The notes under the pieces: generated by a model
What the model was told of the DNA's origin: nothing
Database searches by the model: none
The model's input: only the letters and a program-made list of their open reading frames with translations
Part shown: one piece after another, positions 37,324 through 45,531 of the stretch
How the letters are laid out: each line of letters starts with the position of its first letter
How positions within the stretch are numbered: the first letter of the stretch is position 1
DNA from: Bradyrhizobium sp. WSM1743
GTDB lineage: Bacteria; Pseudomonadota; Alphaproteobacteria; Rhizobiales; Xanthobacteraceae
Length of the DNA stretch: 64,000 nt
NCBI RefSeq assembly: GCF_000473065.1
Contig: NZ_AXAZ01000036.1
Coordinates: 479 to 64,478, forward strand
Direction of reading: 5' to 3'
Translations under genes and position numbers: made by a program

Positions 37324-38053
37324 GGTCGAGATATCGGGCAAGACCTTCAGGAGTGCCGCGGGCGGGACGCACGAGGTGCTGGCGCCGGTCAAGTTCGCGC
37401 TTCAATCCGGCGAGGTCGGCGTGCTGATCGGCCCGTCCGGCTGCGGCAAGAGCACGATGCTGCGCATCATCCTGGGATTGGACCACGACTTTGCAGGCCG
37501 CATCGCGCGGCCGCCGCAGGCGCGGATTGGCATGGTGTTCCAGGAGCCGCGGCTGCTGCCGTGGCGCTCGGTCGAGCAGAATGTGCGGCTTGCGGCACCG
37601 GACATTTCCGACGCGAAGCTGTCAGAGCTGTTCCGGATCCTGGAGCTGGAAGCGCATCGCAGCCACTTCCCCGGCGAATTGTCGCTCGGCCTTGCCCGCC
37701 GCGTCGCACTGGCCCGCGCCTTCGCGGTCGAGCCCGATCTCCTGGTGCTGGACGAGCCCCTCGCCTCGCTCGACGACGCGCTCGCCGGCCGCTTGCGCGA
37801 CGAGATCGCAACGCTGGTCGGAAGCCGGGCCGTGACGACGCTGCTCGTCACCCATAGCCTGGACGACGCAGTGCGTCTGGGCGATCGACTGTTTTTCCTG
37901 TCGCCGCGCCCGGCCCGCATTCTCGCCGAGGTGCCTATCGCCATCCCGCGCGAGGCGCGCGCCGATGCCGAGATTGCGGCGATCAAGGCTGGGCTTGCGC
38001 GGCGCATCCAGGGGGAACAAGGCGACGAACGCGCCGGGCGGGATGTGTCATAG
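37313..38053 (+). CDS. NitT/TauT-type ABC ATPase with altered signature
   Basis: This 246-residue ATPase has Walker A IGPSGCGKST (about residue 42), Q-loop MVFQEPRLLPW, Walker B LLVLDEPLASLDD and switch His in LVTHSLDD. The signature motif, normally LSGGQ, reads LSLGLARRVALARA, so the second Gly-Gln pair is lost. Most functional ABC ATPases keep LSGG. The start is GTG, overlapping the permease. It completes the three-gene transporter. Confidence 0.85.
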   Translation: MRLEVEISGKTFRSAAGGTHEVLAPVKFALQSGEVGVLIGPSGCGKSTMLRIILGLDHDFAGRIARPPQARIGMVFQEPRLLPWRSVEQNVRLAAPDISDAKLSELFRILELEAHRSHFPGELSLGLARRVALARAFAVEPDLLVLDEPLASLDDALAGRLRDEIATLVGSRAVTTLLVTHSLDDAVRLGDRLFFLSPRPARILAEVPIAIPREARADAEIAAIKAGLARRIQGEQGDERAGRDVS

Positions 38054-38101
38054 GCAGCCGCGCGAGGCGCGTGCTAGATTGGGCCGCAGCGGAGTCTGCT
38101 G

Positions 38102-38896
38102 ATGAAGCGAATGATCGCCCTGGCGGTGCTTGGCCTCGCTCTGCTCGCGACGACTGCGCGCGCGCAGGACATGATGCGCGACCTGGATCTGACGTCACCC
38201 GCCATGGTCTCAGCCGAGATGAGCCGGCAGGAGGTCGAGGCCACGCTGGCCAAAGCGAGCGCGGGCGCGCCCGCCGATTTGACCGGCAAGCGGTTATCGG
38301 GGCTCGATCTCAGCGGTCTCGACCTGACCAACGCAATTCTCCGCGCGGCGCGGCTCAACAAGACGAAGCTCGTTGGCGCCCGGCTCGACGGAGCTATCCT
38401 CGATCAGGCATGGCTGCTGGATGCCGATCTCACACGCGCGAGCCTGAAGGGGGCCCATTTGTTCGCGTCACAGATGGCACGCGCTCGCCTCGACGATGCC
38501 GATCTGACCGGTGCGCGCATCACAGCCGATCTCAGCGGCGCAAGCCTGGTCGGCGCGTCGATCGCGGATGCGCATCTTGGTGCCGACATGCGCAACCAGT
38601 CGATGGGATTGATGCGCGCCGTGCTGCGATCTGCCAATCTGGCGCGGTTGAACGCGCGCAACGCCGACCTGTCGCGCGTCGACCTCGAGTTCGCTTCTCT
38701 CAAAGCGGCCGACCTGACCGGCGCGTCGCTCAGGAACGCTCAGCTCGGCGGCGCCGACCTGACCGGCACGACCATCATCGACGCCGATTTCGACGGTGCC
38801 GATCTCACCTCCGCCAGGCTGATTGCGCCGATCGGCCTTGACCGGGCCAGGAATTTCGACAAGGCAAAGAACCGCGAGCGCCTGATCAGGCAATAG
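38102..38896 (+). CDS. Exported pentapeptide-repeat protein
   Basis: This 264-residue protein has a signal peptide (ALAVLGLALLATTARA) and, from about residue 60, tandem A(D/N)LxX repeats such as LSGLDLSGLDLTNAILRAAR, LTRASLKGAHLFASQMARAR and LTGASLRNAQLGGADLTGTT. These form a right-handed quadrilateral helix. The role is unknown; periplasmic members occur near PQQ and methanol genes. It follows the ABC ATPase by 48 bases on the same strand and may be co-transcribed. Confidence 0.85.
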   Translation: MKRMIALAVLGLALLATTARAQDMMRDLDLTSPAMVSAEMSRQEVEATLAKASAGAPADLTGKRLSGLDLSGLDLTNAILRAARLNKTKLVGARLDGAILDQAWLLDADLTRASLKGAHLFASQMARARLDDADLTGARITADLSGASLVGASIADAHLGADMRNQSMGLMRAVLRSANLARLNARNADLSRVDLEFASLKAADLTGASLRNAQLGGADLTGTTIIDADFDGADLTSARLIAPIGLDRARNFDKAKNRERLIRQ

Positions 38897-38923
38897 CGGT
38901 GCCGCATTGGGGAGGATGAGGTG

Positions 38924-39271
38924 ATGCGTGGGTGCCTCGTGTTGATCGCGGTGTTGGTGTGTGCTGGCGAAGCCGCCGCGCAGAGCAAGGGCAAAGGCAT
39001 TCGGCTCTGGAACCTGACGACGGAGACGATTTCCGGTTTCCAGCTCTCACCCGCCGGCAAGACCGAATGGGGCCCAAACCAGACCCTGAACGACAAGGAC
39101 AAGGAGGTCGACCACGACGAGCGGCTGCGCATCACCGGCGTCGAGCCCGGCCGCTACGATGCCAGGGTAAGCTATCCCAATGGGCGGCAGTGCATCGTCC
39201 GCGACGTCGAGATCAGGGCCGACGCGGTGTTCTCAATCGCCGATAAGGATTTGAAGGATTGCACCAAGTAG
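38924..39271 (+). CDS. Exported hypothetical protein
   Basis: This protein of about 115 residues has a signal peptide (CLVLIAVLVCAGEAAA) and a beta-rich body with IRLWNLTTETISGFQLSPAGK and two conserved Cys (in QCIVRDV and at DCTK). A GTG three bases upstream is an alternative start; both follow GGAGG. It sits 27 bases after the pentapeptide gene. I do not recognise the family. Confidence 0.65.
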   Translation: MRGCLVLIAVLVCAGEAAAQSKGKGIRLWNLTTETISGFQLSPAGKTEWGPNQTLNDKDKEVDHDERLRITGVEPGRYDARVSYPNGRQCIVRDVEIRADAVFSIADKDLKDCTK

Positions 39272-39280
39272 CGCCGCCGC

Positions 39281-39490
39281 TCACGCCTTGTCATGCGTGT
39301 GCGGATATTCGCAACGCCACCGCACCGCCTGCCACTTCGGATGCTCGCCGACCCATTGCGCGATATAGGGCGGCGCGGCCATCACGCATTGGCGAGGCGA
39401 CCCGGAATAGTTGAACACCAGATGCTGCTCCTCGCAGGTCGCAGGCGAGAGCACCGCACACACAGTCACCACCAGGTCAATCGGGTTCAT
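39281..39490 (-). CDS. Small Cys-containing hypothetical protein
   Basis: This 69-residue protein starts MNPIDLVVTVCAVLSPATCE and contains four Cys and several Trp/His residues (APPYIAQWVGEHPKWQAVRWRC). It is convergent with the preceding gene, 9 bases apart. The length and sequence style match small proteins widely conserved in Bradyrhizobium-type genomes. No function is assigned. Confidence 0.6.
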   Translation of the reverse strand: MNPIDLVVTVCAVLSPATCEEQHLVFNYSGSPRQCVMAAPPYIAQWVGEHPKWQAVRWRCEYPHTHDKA

Positions 39491-39613
39491 GCCGGGATCC
39501 TATCGCAAGGGGCGATGGTGAGATTAGCACGAAGAGTTACGTTCCAGGGAGCGGGAAGTTTCAAACGGAGGTGAGGGACGGCGCCCCAAATGGCAGTTAG
39601 ACTCGCCGAGAGA

Positions 39614-39662
39614 GACCCTCACCCGGCTTCGCTATCGCGAAGCCACCCTCTCCCACAAGCGG
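39614..39662. repeat. Short REP-like stem
   Basis: GAGACCCTCACCCGGCTTCG and CGAAGCCACCCTCTCCC form a hairpin around GGCTTCG-CTAT-CGCGAAGCC. It resembles a partial copy of the intergenic palindromes listed elsewhere. Confidence 0.55.
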
Positions 39663-39709
39663 CCCACAAGGAGGAAGGGTGCACTGCCATCGCGGCGAGA
39701 GGCGCAAGC

Positions 39710-40579
39710 CTAGAAGTTCACCCCGAACACCAGTCGCGCCTGATGCCGCTCGAAATTGACGAGGTCGAGATTGCCGCCTGATCCGGCCGGGCGACCCCAG
39801 GCCTGCATGCTCCAGCTCATGGTCAGCCGGGAGCGCTCGGAGAGCTGGAAATAGGCCGTAGGCCCGACGAACAGGGCCTGGCCTGCGAACTCACCGAGAC
39901 CGATGCCTTCATACTGCCGGAAATAGCGCATCTCGCCGCCGAGGAGCACATCGGGCCGGACGCGCACCAGGGTAGCAAACGCCGCGCCGATCGTGGAGCT
40001 CTTCTCGGATACCCCTCCAATCTCGAAGCGCGCCCATTCCGGTTGATAGATCAGGTTGAGGGCACCGATGGCGAAGTTCGGGATGAGTTCGCGGTCGAAG
40101 GCCAGCGTGAAATCCGTGCCATACATCCGCCCTTTCGCGCCGCTGGTCTCGTCGATGCGATCGCCGTGGAGCTCGGCCGCGATGGTGAGGCCGAACGGCG
40201 CGCGCTCGCGATCGAGCAGGCGATAGCGCAGGTCGAGCGAGGCGCCCTGGAAGTTGAGCTGGCGGCGGTCGTCGATATCACGGACGCCGGTGATGTCGTG
40301 CAAGCTGGCGGCGCCGCCGACCTCGATACGAAAATTCGGCAGCGGCACCACCTCGATCTCGACCTCGTGCTCGAGGGCGCGATAGGCCACCCCGCCTTTG
40401 CCGAAGCGCCCCGTCGTCTGGGTCTGGAATTCGCGCTCGCCGACATTGCCGACATCGGTGCCGATCATGAAGCCGAAGATATGCTCGGTATCAAAGCCTT
40501 CTTCGGCGCTGGCGCGTGCCGACACCAGCGCGATCCCGCACCCAATCACTATCCAGAACTTACAGGCTCTGCCGCTCAT
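39710..40579 (-). CDS. Outer membrane beta-barrel protein
   Basis: This 289-residue protein has a signal peptide (KFWIVIGCGIALVSARASA) and alternating beta-strand segments through to a C-terminal Phe (RLVFGVNF), the signature of an outer membrane barrel. Strands include RIEVGGAASLHDI, SLDLRYRLLDRE and LTIAAELHGDR. Family resemblance is to putative MetA-pathway transporters/porins, but no substrate can be read. It lies downstream of pqqA on the same strand. The start at 40579 is chosen over TTG at 40591 because of GGGG upstream. Confidence 0.7.
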   Translation of the reverse strand: MSGRACKFWIVIGCGIALVSARASAEEGFDTEHIFGFMIGTDVGNVGEREFQTQTTGRFGKGGVAYRALEHEVEIEVVPLPNFRIEVGGAASLHDITGVRDIDDRRQLNFQGASLDLRYRLLDRERAPFGLTIAAELHGDRIDETSGAKGRMYGTDFTLAFDRELIPNFAIGALNLIYQPEWARFEIGGVSEKSSTIGAAFATLVRVRPDVLLGGEMRYFRQYEGIGLGEFAGQALFVGPTAYFQLSERSRLTMSWSMQAWGRPAGSGGNLDLVNFERHQARLVFGVNF

Positions 40580-40811
40580 CCAGTGCCCCAAAGGCGCACG
40601 CCGCTCCGATGCGGCAACAGCGCTGACCGAGCATCAGCGTAACACACTGCCGCAGAGCATGGTCGAGATTTTGATGGGAGAGGATCAAGGCCTCTGCACG
40701 TGCGGCTTCGCGTCAATCGCAAAGCCTCGAGCACAACGAGGCCGAGCCTAGATCCGACACTGCCACGGCTGCGACGGCGTTCGCCATCGAAGCCGCGGCA
40801 GGTCGTCGGTC

Positions 40812-40892
40812 TTACTTGCGCGAAGCGCAGGCGTACATGTTGATTTCCATGCCGACCGGCACTTCCACGATCTTTGGAGCTTTCCAAGCCAT
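40812..40892 (-). CDS. pqqA: Coenzyme PQQ precursor peptide PqqA
   Basis: A 26-residue peptide, MAWKAPKIVEVPVGMEINMY followed by ACASRK, is encoded with GGGAGA before the ATG. PqqA contains a Glu and a Tyr three residues apart (E-I-N-M-Y) that are cross-linked by PqqE and become PQQ; both are present here. The length is normal for PqqA. No pqqB, C, D or E follows in this window, so this copy stands alone. It lies in a minus-strand run with the lanmodulin-like and beta-barrel genes, and PQQ is the cofactor of the three dehydrogenases here. Confidence 0.92.
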   Translation of the reverse strand: MAWKAPKIVEVPVGMEINMYACASRK

Positions 40893-41110
40893 TCGGGTCT
40901 CCCAAGGTATTGAGCGCGACATCGCGCGGCGCAAAACCTAGGGCTGCGTCAGGTGCAGTTCAAGCCTCGATTCGACTGTCGAGCACGTCTGTGTCGATTC
41001 TTCGCGGCTGCATTTCTCTCTCGGACAAAGCCAGTTCCCTCTTGGTCAAAGACGACCTGCGAGACATCACCTTGTGCAACGCATCGCGCGTCGAATCGAC
41101 AACGGCGCCG

Positions 41111-41440
41111 TCAGCAGCCCTTGTCGGCCATTTCGGCGCTTGGCTTGGCGCCTTCGGCGCGCTGAGCCGCCGTCGGCTCACTCTGCATTTGCCGCTGCGC
41201 ATCCTCGGACGAAGCCGGCGTTTCACCGCTTGCACGATTCATCGTGCTGGTCGGCGGATGCTGGCTGGTCTCACCCGCTGAACTGGACGAGTGCGATTGC
41301 GCGGAGCCCACGGTAACCGGACCAGAACCAGCATCCTTGTCGGTGCTAGCACTGCCGGTGTTGCACGGGCCGGCAATGGCGACGCCGGCGCTCAACGTCA
41401 GGATCGCGCAGGCAGCAAGAACTGAACGTTTTGTGTTCAT
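41111..41440 (-). CDS. Exported Ser/Thr/Ala-rich hypothetical protein
   Basis: This 109-residue protein has a signal peptide (KRSVLAACAILTLSAGVAIA) and a low-complexity mature part rich in Ser, Thr, Ala and Gln, bounded by a Cys near its start (GPCNTG) and a Cys at the last residue. It looks disordered. The start at 41440 follows GAGGAG. It lies downstream of the lanmodulin-like gene, 117 bases away, on the same strand. Role unknown. Confidence 0.65.
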   Translation of the reverse strand: MNTKRSVLAACAILTLSAGVAIAGPCNTGSASTDKDAGSGPVTVGSAQSHSSSSAGETSQHPPTSTMNRASGETPASSEDAQRQMQSEPTAAQRAEGAKPSAEMADKGC

Positions 41441-41557
41441 GTGCATCTCCTCTTTTCCTGCAGCGCTGCCCCGGCGCCAAGCAGGTCGCGAGGAGAACAG
41501 GCCGGGCAGCCCGAGGTTCCGGCCTTGTGGAATTACATTCTCAGCCAGACGCGCTAT

Positions 41558-41941
41558 TTACCGCAACAATCGCAGCAGGGCCCGGCCGGCGCGCGAGTTC
41601 AGCTCCTTCGCATCCAGCGTTCCGTCCTTGTCGGGATTCGCTGCGTTGAAGCGCTGCTCGACCACGGCCAGATATTCGTCGAGCGTAAGGGTCCCGTCGC
41701 GGTCGGGATCGGCGGCAGCGAGTTCTTTCGCGGTCAACCGCCCACGCAATTCGCGCGCATCAAGCGTGCCATCATGATCGGGATCGAGCTTTGCGAACAA
41801 TGCGGCGGCCGCCTTCTTCACCTCGGCAAGATCGAGCGTGCCGTTGTCGAACAATTTGACAGCATTGCCGGAGGCCGACCACGCCGGACCGGCGGACAAT
41901 GCAATCGTAAGCGCAAGGGCAATTGAGCGACGCGAAATCAT
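41558..41941 (-). CDS. lanM: Lanmodulin-like EF-hand protein
   Basis: This 127-residue periplasmic protein has a signal peptide (about 1-23) and three complete EF-hand loops with Pro at position 2: DPDHDGTLDARE (53-64), DPDRDGTLTLDE (78-89) and NPDKDGTLDAKE (102-113). Loops are only 12-13 residues apart. Both features, Pro in loop position 2 and close spacing, are hallmarks of lanmodulin of Methylorubrum, a picomolar lanthanide binder, and the last loop starts with Asn as in that protein. The first EF-hand is shortened by three residues (DNGTLDLAE), and loop 3 has Thr instead of Asp at position 9. The gene is divergent from a xoxF-type operon that needs lanthanides. Confidence 0.88.
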   Translation of the reverse strand: MISRRSIALALTIALSAGPAWSASGNAVKLFDNGTLDLAEVKKAAAALFAKLDPDHDGTLDARELRGRLTAKELAAADPDRDGTLTLDEYLAVVEQRFNAANPDKDGTLDAKELNSRAGRALLRLLR

Positions 41942-42284
41942 CAAGACCTCCCTGGCCAAGAACCCCGGATCGGCGGGGACAGAGACGACATAAATCCACA
42001 AGCGGACCTCGGTTCAAGCCCGGAATTGCAAGTTGCGCGCGCCACAACGCCGGGAAAACCCGGCCGTTCGCTCGGCGATCTCCGCCCGAGACAGCTTCGT
42101 GCCGCGGAATTTTCTCAGCGTCTCCGCACAAGTGAGAGTTGCTTGCGTCAGGTTTCCGTAAGGTGACCGGCACCAGCGTCCAACGATATCGGCGCGGCAC
42201 TTACGACTTTCGTATTGACGCGTTTTGCTTTCCGGCGGAGTGTTGCAGTCGCAGCGTCAAAGGCGCGCATATTGGGAGGAACGG
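41942..42284. other. Divergent region between lanM-like and xoxF-type genes
   Basis: These 343 bases must contain promoters for both directions. I find no clear sigma-70 pair or strong palindrome. The plus-strand gene has GGGAGGAACGG before its ATG and the minus-strand gene has GGGAGG. Shared regulation by lanthanides or by the two-component system is plausible but unproven. Confidence 0.4.
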
Positions 42285-43949
42285 ATGAAACGCTTTGCGA
42301 TGGCCGCAGGCCTCGTCATGCTTGCGTCAACCTGTGCAAATGCACAAACCAGCGAGCAGCTGGTCAAGGGGGCGACCGACACGTCGAACGTTCTCAATTA
42401 TGGAATGGGCTACAATCTCCAGCGCTTCTCGACGCTGAACCGGATCAACAAGGATACCGTCAAGAACCTCGTCCCGGTCTGGAACTACTCCTTTAACGAC
42501 GATCGCAGCGAGGAATCGCAGCCGCTGGTGTACCAGGGCGTGATCTACGTGACCTCGCACAACGCGACCATGGCGGTCGACGCCAAGACCGGCAAGCAGA
42601 TCTGGAAGACCAAGGTCGAGTACCCCGCCGAGACCCCGCGCATCGTCTGCTGCGGCATCATCAACCGCGGCGCGGCGCTCTACGACGGCAAGGTGTTCCG
42701 CACCACGCTCGACGCCCACGTGATCGCGCTCGACGCCAAGAACGGCAAGGAGCTGTGGCGGCAGAAGGCGGCCGACATCAAGGAAGGCTACTCGATGACC
42801 GTCGCCCCACTGGTTGCCGATGGCGTCGTCATCACCGGAATCTCCGGTGCCGAATTCGGCACAAGGGGCTTCATCGACGGCTGGGATCCGGCGACGGGCA
42901 AGCACCTCTGGCGCACCCACTCGATCCCTTCACCGGATGAGCCCGGCGGCGACACCTGGAAGGGCGATACCTGGAAGCTCGGTGGCGGTTCGACCTGGAT
43001 CACGGGTTCTTATGACCCCGAGCTGAACACGGTGTATTGGGGCATCGGCAATCCCGGCCCGTTCAATTCGGCGGTGCGCCCCGGCGACAACCTCTACACC
43101 TGCTCCGTGCTGGCGATGGATCCCAAGACCGGCAAGATCAAGTGGCATTACCAGTTCTCGCCGAACAATCCGTTCGACTATGACGCCGTGGCCGAAATGG
43201 TCCTCGCCGACATGAATATCGAGGGCAAGCCGACCAAGGTGCTGATGGATGCCAACCGCAACGGCTTCTTCTACGTGCTCGACCGCACCAACGGGAAGCT
43301 GCTCGCGGCCAATCCTTACGTGAAGGTCAACTGGGCGACCGGGATCGACATGAAGACCGGACGTCCGATCGAGACCGACGTTTCCAAGGACGCGCGCGAG
43401 GGCAAGAAGGTCACGGTCTATCCGTCCATCCTCGGCGGCAAGAATTGGGAGCCGATGTCGTTCAACCCGCAGACCGGCCTTGCCTATGCCAACACGCTCG
43501 CCTTCGGCGGCAGGTACAAGACCGAGCCCGTCACCTTCAAGCAGGGTGAATGGTATCTCGGCATGGACCTGACCGATCTCTGGGAGTACGGCGACGGCCC
43601 GCGCGGACATCTGAAGGCAATCGATCCCCTGACCGGCAAGGCGAAGTGGGAGGCACCGGTCGACATTCCGCGCTTCTCCGGCGTGCTGTCGACCGCAGGC
43701 GGCGTCGTGTTCACGGGCGCGCTGACCGGCGAGTTCGAGGCGTTCGACGCCGACACCGGCAAGAAGCTCTGGCAGTTCCAGACCGGGTCCGGCATCGAGG
43801 GACAGCCGGTGACCTGGCAGCAGGACGGCGTGCAGTACGTCGCAGTGACCAGCGGCTATGGCGGGGTCTACTCGCTGTTCTCCGGCGACGAGCGGTTGGC
43901 TCAGGTGCCGCCCGGCGGCTCGCTGTGGGTCTTTGCGGTCAAGCAGTAA
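42285..43949 (+). CDS. PQQ-dependent alcohol dehydrogenase, XoxF-type
   Basis: This 554-residue periplasmic quinoprotein oxidises an alcohol with PQQ and a metal. It has a signal peptide (1-20), eight tryptophan-docking propeller blades, the vicinal disulfide pair at residues 122-123, metal ligands Glu190 and Asn256, the catalytic Asp298, and an extra Asp300 (FDYD). The second Asp is the hallmark of lanthanide-dependent XoxF and ExaF enzymes. The start at 42285 follows GGGAGGAACGG. A cytochrome c and a XoxJ-like gene follow directly, giving the xoxF-G-J layout. Methanol or ethanol is the likely substrate. Confidence 0.9.
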   Translation: MKRFAMAAGLVMLASTCANAQTSEQLVKGATDTSNVLNYGMGYNLQRFSTLNRINKDTVKNLVPVWNYSFNDDRSEESQPLVYQGVIYVTSHNATMAVDAKTGKQIWKTKVEYPAETPRIVCCGIINRGAALYDGKVFRTTLDAHVIALDAKNGKELWRQKAADIKEGYSMTVAPLVADGVVITGISGAEFGTRGFIDGWDPATGKHLWRTHSIPSPDEPGGDTWKGDTWKLGGGSTWITGSYDPELNTVYWGIGNPGPFNSAVRPGDNLYTCSVLAMDPKTGKIKWHYQFSPNNPFDYDAVAEMVLADMNIEGKPTKVLMDANRNGFFYVLDRTNGKLLAANPYVKVNWATGIDMKTGRPIETDVSKDAREGKKVTVYPSILGGKNWEPMSFNPQTGLAYANTLAFGGRYKTEPVTFKQGEWYLGMDLTDLWEYGDGPRGHLKAIDPLTGKAKWEAPVDIPRFSGVLSTAGGVVFTGALTGEFEAFDADTGKKLWQFQTGSGIEGQPVTWQQDGVQYVAVTSGYGGVYSLFSGDERLAQVPPGGSLWVFAVKQ

Positions 43950-43959
43950 CCACGGCACG

Positions 43960-44316
43960 ATGCTGAGAGAAGTATCACACAGGACGGTGGCGAGCCTCGC
44001 CACCGCCGCGGTGCTGACGGTCGCGCTTGCGGCGACCGTTCGCGCCGCGGATGACGCAACCGGCAACCCGCTGCAGGCGCAGATCGACCACGGCAAGTCG
44101 ACCTATGCCGAGAAATGCTCACACTGCCACGGTCCCAACCTGATGAACTCCGGCACCATCACGCCGGACCTGCGCGTCTTCCCGGACGACAAGACGCGCT
44201 TCGTCACCACGGTCAAGAACGGCAAGAACAACAAGATGCCGCCCTGGGGCGACATCCTCAGCGACGACCAGATCGGCGATCTCTGGGCCTTCATCTCCAG
44301 CCGGAGGAAGCCATGA
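43960..44316 (+). CDS. Periplasmic c-type cytochrome of the xoxFGJ-like operon
   Basis: This 118-residue protein has a signal peptide (about 1-30) and a single class I heme site, CSHCH at 53-57, with Met93 (NKMPPWG) as the probable second axial ligand. It is the likely electron acceptor of the preceding dehydrogenase, in the position of XoxG. It is shorter than many XoxG proteins. Its stop overlaps the start of the next gene by 4 bases. Confidence 0.85.
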   Translation: MLREVSHRTVASLATAAVLTVALAATVRAADDATGNPLQAQIDHGKSTYAEKCSHCHGPNLMNSGTITPDLRVFPDDKTRFVTTVKNGKNNKMPPWGDILSDDQIGDLWAFISSRRKP

Positions 44317-45242
44317 GGGGCCGGCGCGTTGCCTGGAGTGTTGCGGCCTTTCTTTCCACGATGACGTCGGTCGCTCTTGCTGCCGACGATCCCCTGAAGA
44401 TCTGTCTCGACGAGGACCGGCCGCCGCTCTCGATGCACCACCGCGGCAAGCCGGATGCCGGCTTCGACGTGCTGCTGGCGCAGGCGATCGCCGAGCGGCT
44501 CGGACGGCCGCTGGCGATCCAGTGGTTCGAGAGCAAGCTGGACGAGGATTCGAGCCCGCAGCTCGAAGCCAACGCGCTGCTCTCGGATGGGCGCTGCTCG
44601 CTCGTCGGCGGCTACGCACTGACGCAGGATTCGCTCGTCGTGCCCGGGCTGAAGACGGCGCGCTTGCCGGATTTCGCCGGGGCCACCCGCGATGATCGTC
44701 GGCGCCGCGTCCCGCTGGGCGTGCTCGCGCCGAGCCAGCCTTACGTCTATTCGCCGATGACTGTGGTGCTGGGGCCGAAGGCCCGCGGCCGCAAGATCGG
44801 CGACATCGGCGATCTTACTGGGCTTCGTCTCGTCATCGAAAGCGGGTCGCTCGGCGACGCCATCCTGATGACCTTCGACAAGGGACGCCTGATCGACAGC
44901 ATCACCCACCTTGTCCCGGGCCGCGACGATCTCCTGGGCGCGCTGCAGCGCGGCGACCATGACGCGACGCTGATCGATCTTGCCCGCTTCGACGCCCATC
45001 GCGCCGCGCACCCCGACACGGCGATCACGGCGTCCGGCTACTACTACCCGATCGGAGCCAATCGCGGCTATGTCGGGCTCGCCAGTGATGGCGCGCTGAT
45101 CGGGGCGGTCAACAAGGCGCTGACCGAGCTCGCCGCTGAGGGCAAGATCGCCGAGTTCGGCAAGCAGGCCGGCCTCACCTATCTGCCGCCGCGCGAGCCG
45201 GCGATTTTGGGAGACGTCTGGACGAAGATCATTCAGCGGTGA
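44313..45242 (+). CDS. XoxJ/MoxJ-like periplasmic binding protein
   Basis: This 309-residue protein has a signal peptide (about 1-23) and a type II periplasmic binding fold: LKICLDEDRPPLSMHHRGKP, GFDVLLAQAIAERLGRPLAI, GDLTGLRLVIESGSLGDAIL. It overlaps the cytochrome stop by ATGA. In methylotrophs XoxJ sits after XoxG and is thought to aid maturation of the dehydrogenase. The order here matches that model. Confidence 0.83.
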   Translation: MRGRRVAWSVAAFLSTMTSVALAADDPLKICLDEDRPPLSMHHRGKPDAGFDVLLAQAIAERLGRPLAIQWFESKLDEDSSPQLEANALLSDGRCSLVGGYALTQDSLVVPGLKTARLPDFAGATRDDRRRRVPLGVLAPSQPYVYSPMTVVLGPKARGRKIGDIGDLTGLRLVIESGSLGDAILMTFDKGRLIDSITHLVPGRDDLLGALQRGDHDATLIDLARFDAHRAAHPDTAITASGYYYPIGANRGYVGLASDGALIGAVNKALTELAAEGKIAEFGKQAGLTYLPPREPAILGDVWTKIIQR

Positions 45243-45268
45243 GACGGACTGAGTGCCTCACATCACCG

Positions 45269-45376
45269 CTGTCATGCCCCGGCTTGCCCGGGGCATCCAG
45301 TACGCCGCGGCCCATCGAGTGAACCACAACTGTCTCGGAGTACTGGATCGCTCGGTCAAAGCCGGGCGATGACAGC
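45269..45376. repeat. Inverted repeat after the xoxFGJ-like operon
   Basis: GCTGTCATGCCCCGGCTT at the left end pairs with AAAGCCGGGCGATGACAGC at the right end with few mismatches. An inner CCCCGG-CTTGC-CCGGGG stem is also present. It lies between the operon stop and the next plus-strand gene. Confidence 0.75.
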
Positions 45377-45531
45377 AAGTGGGTGGTACGGCCATCGCTT
45401 CACCCACACGAACGTCCCGGTGATAACCGAATAGGCACCGCGCAAGCCAATCGAATGCGCCAATCTGTCTCGCCTGCAGCCCATGGCAGCGACGGCCTGA
45501 TGCAGTAGGTTCGGCAATCCGGGAGAGAATC

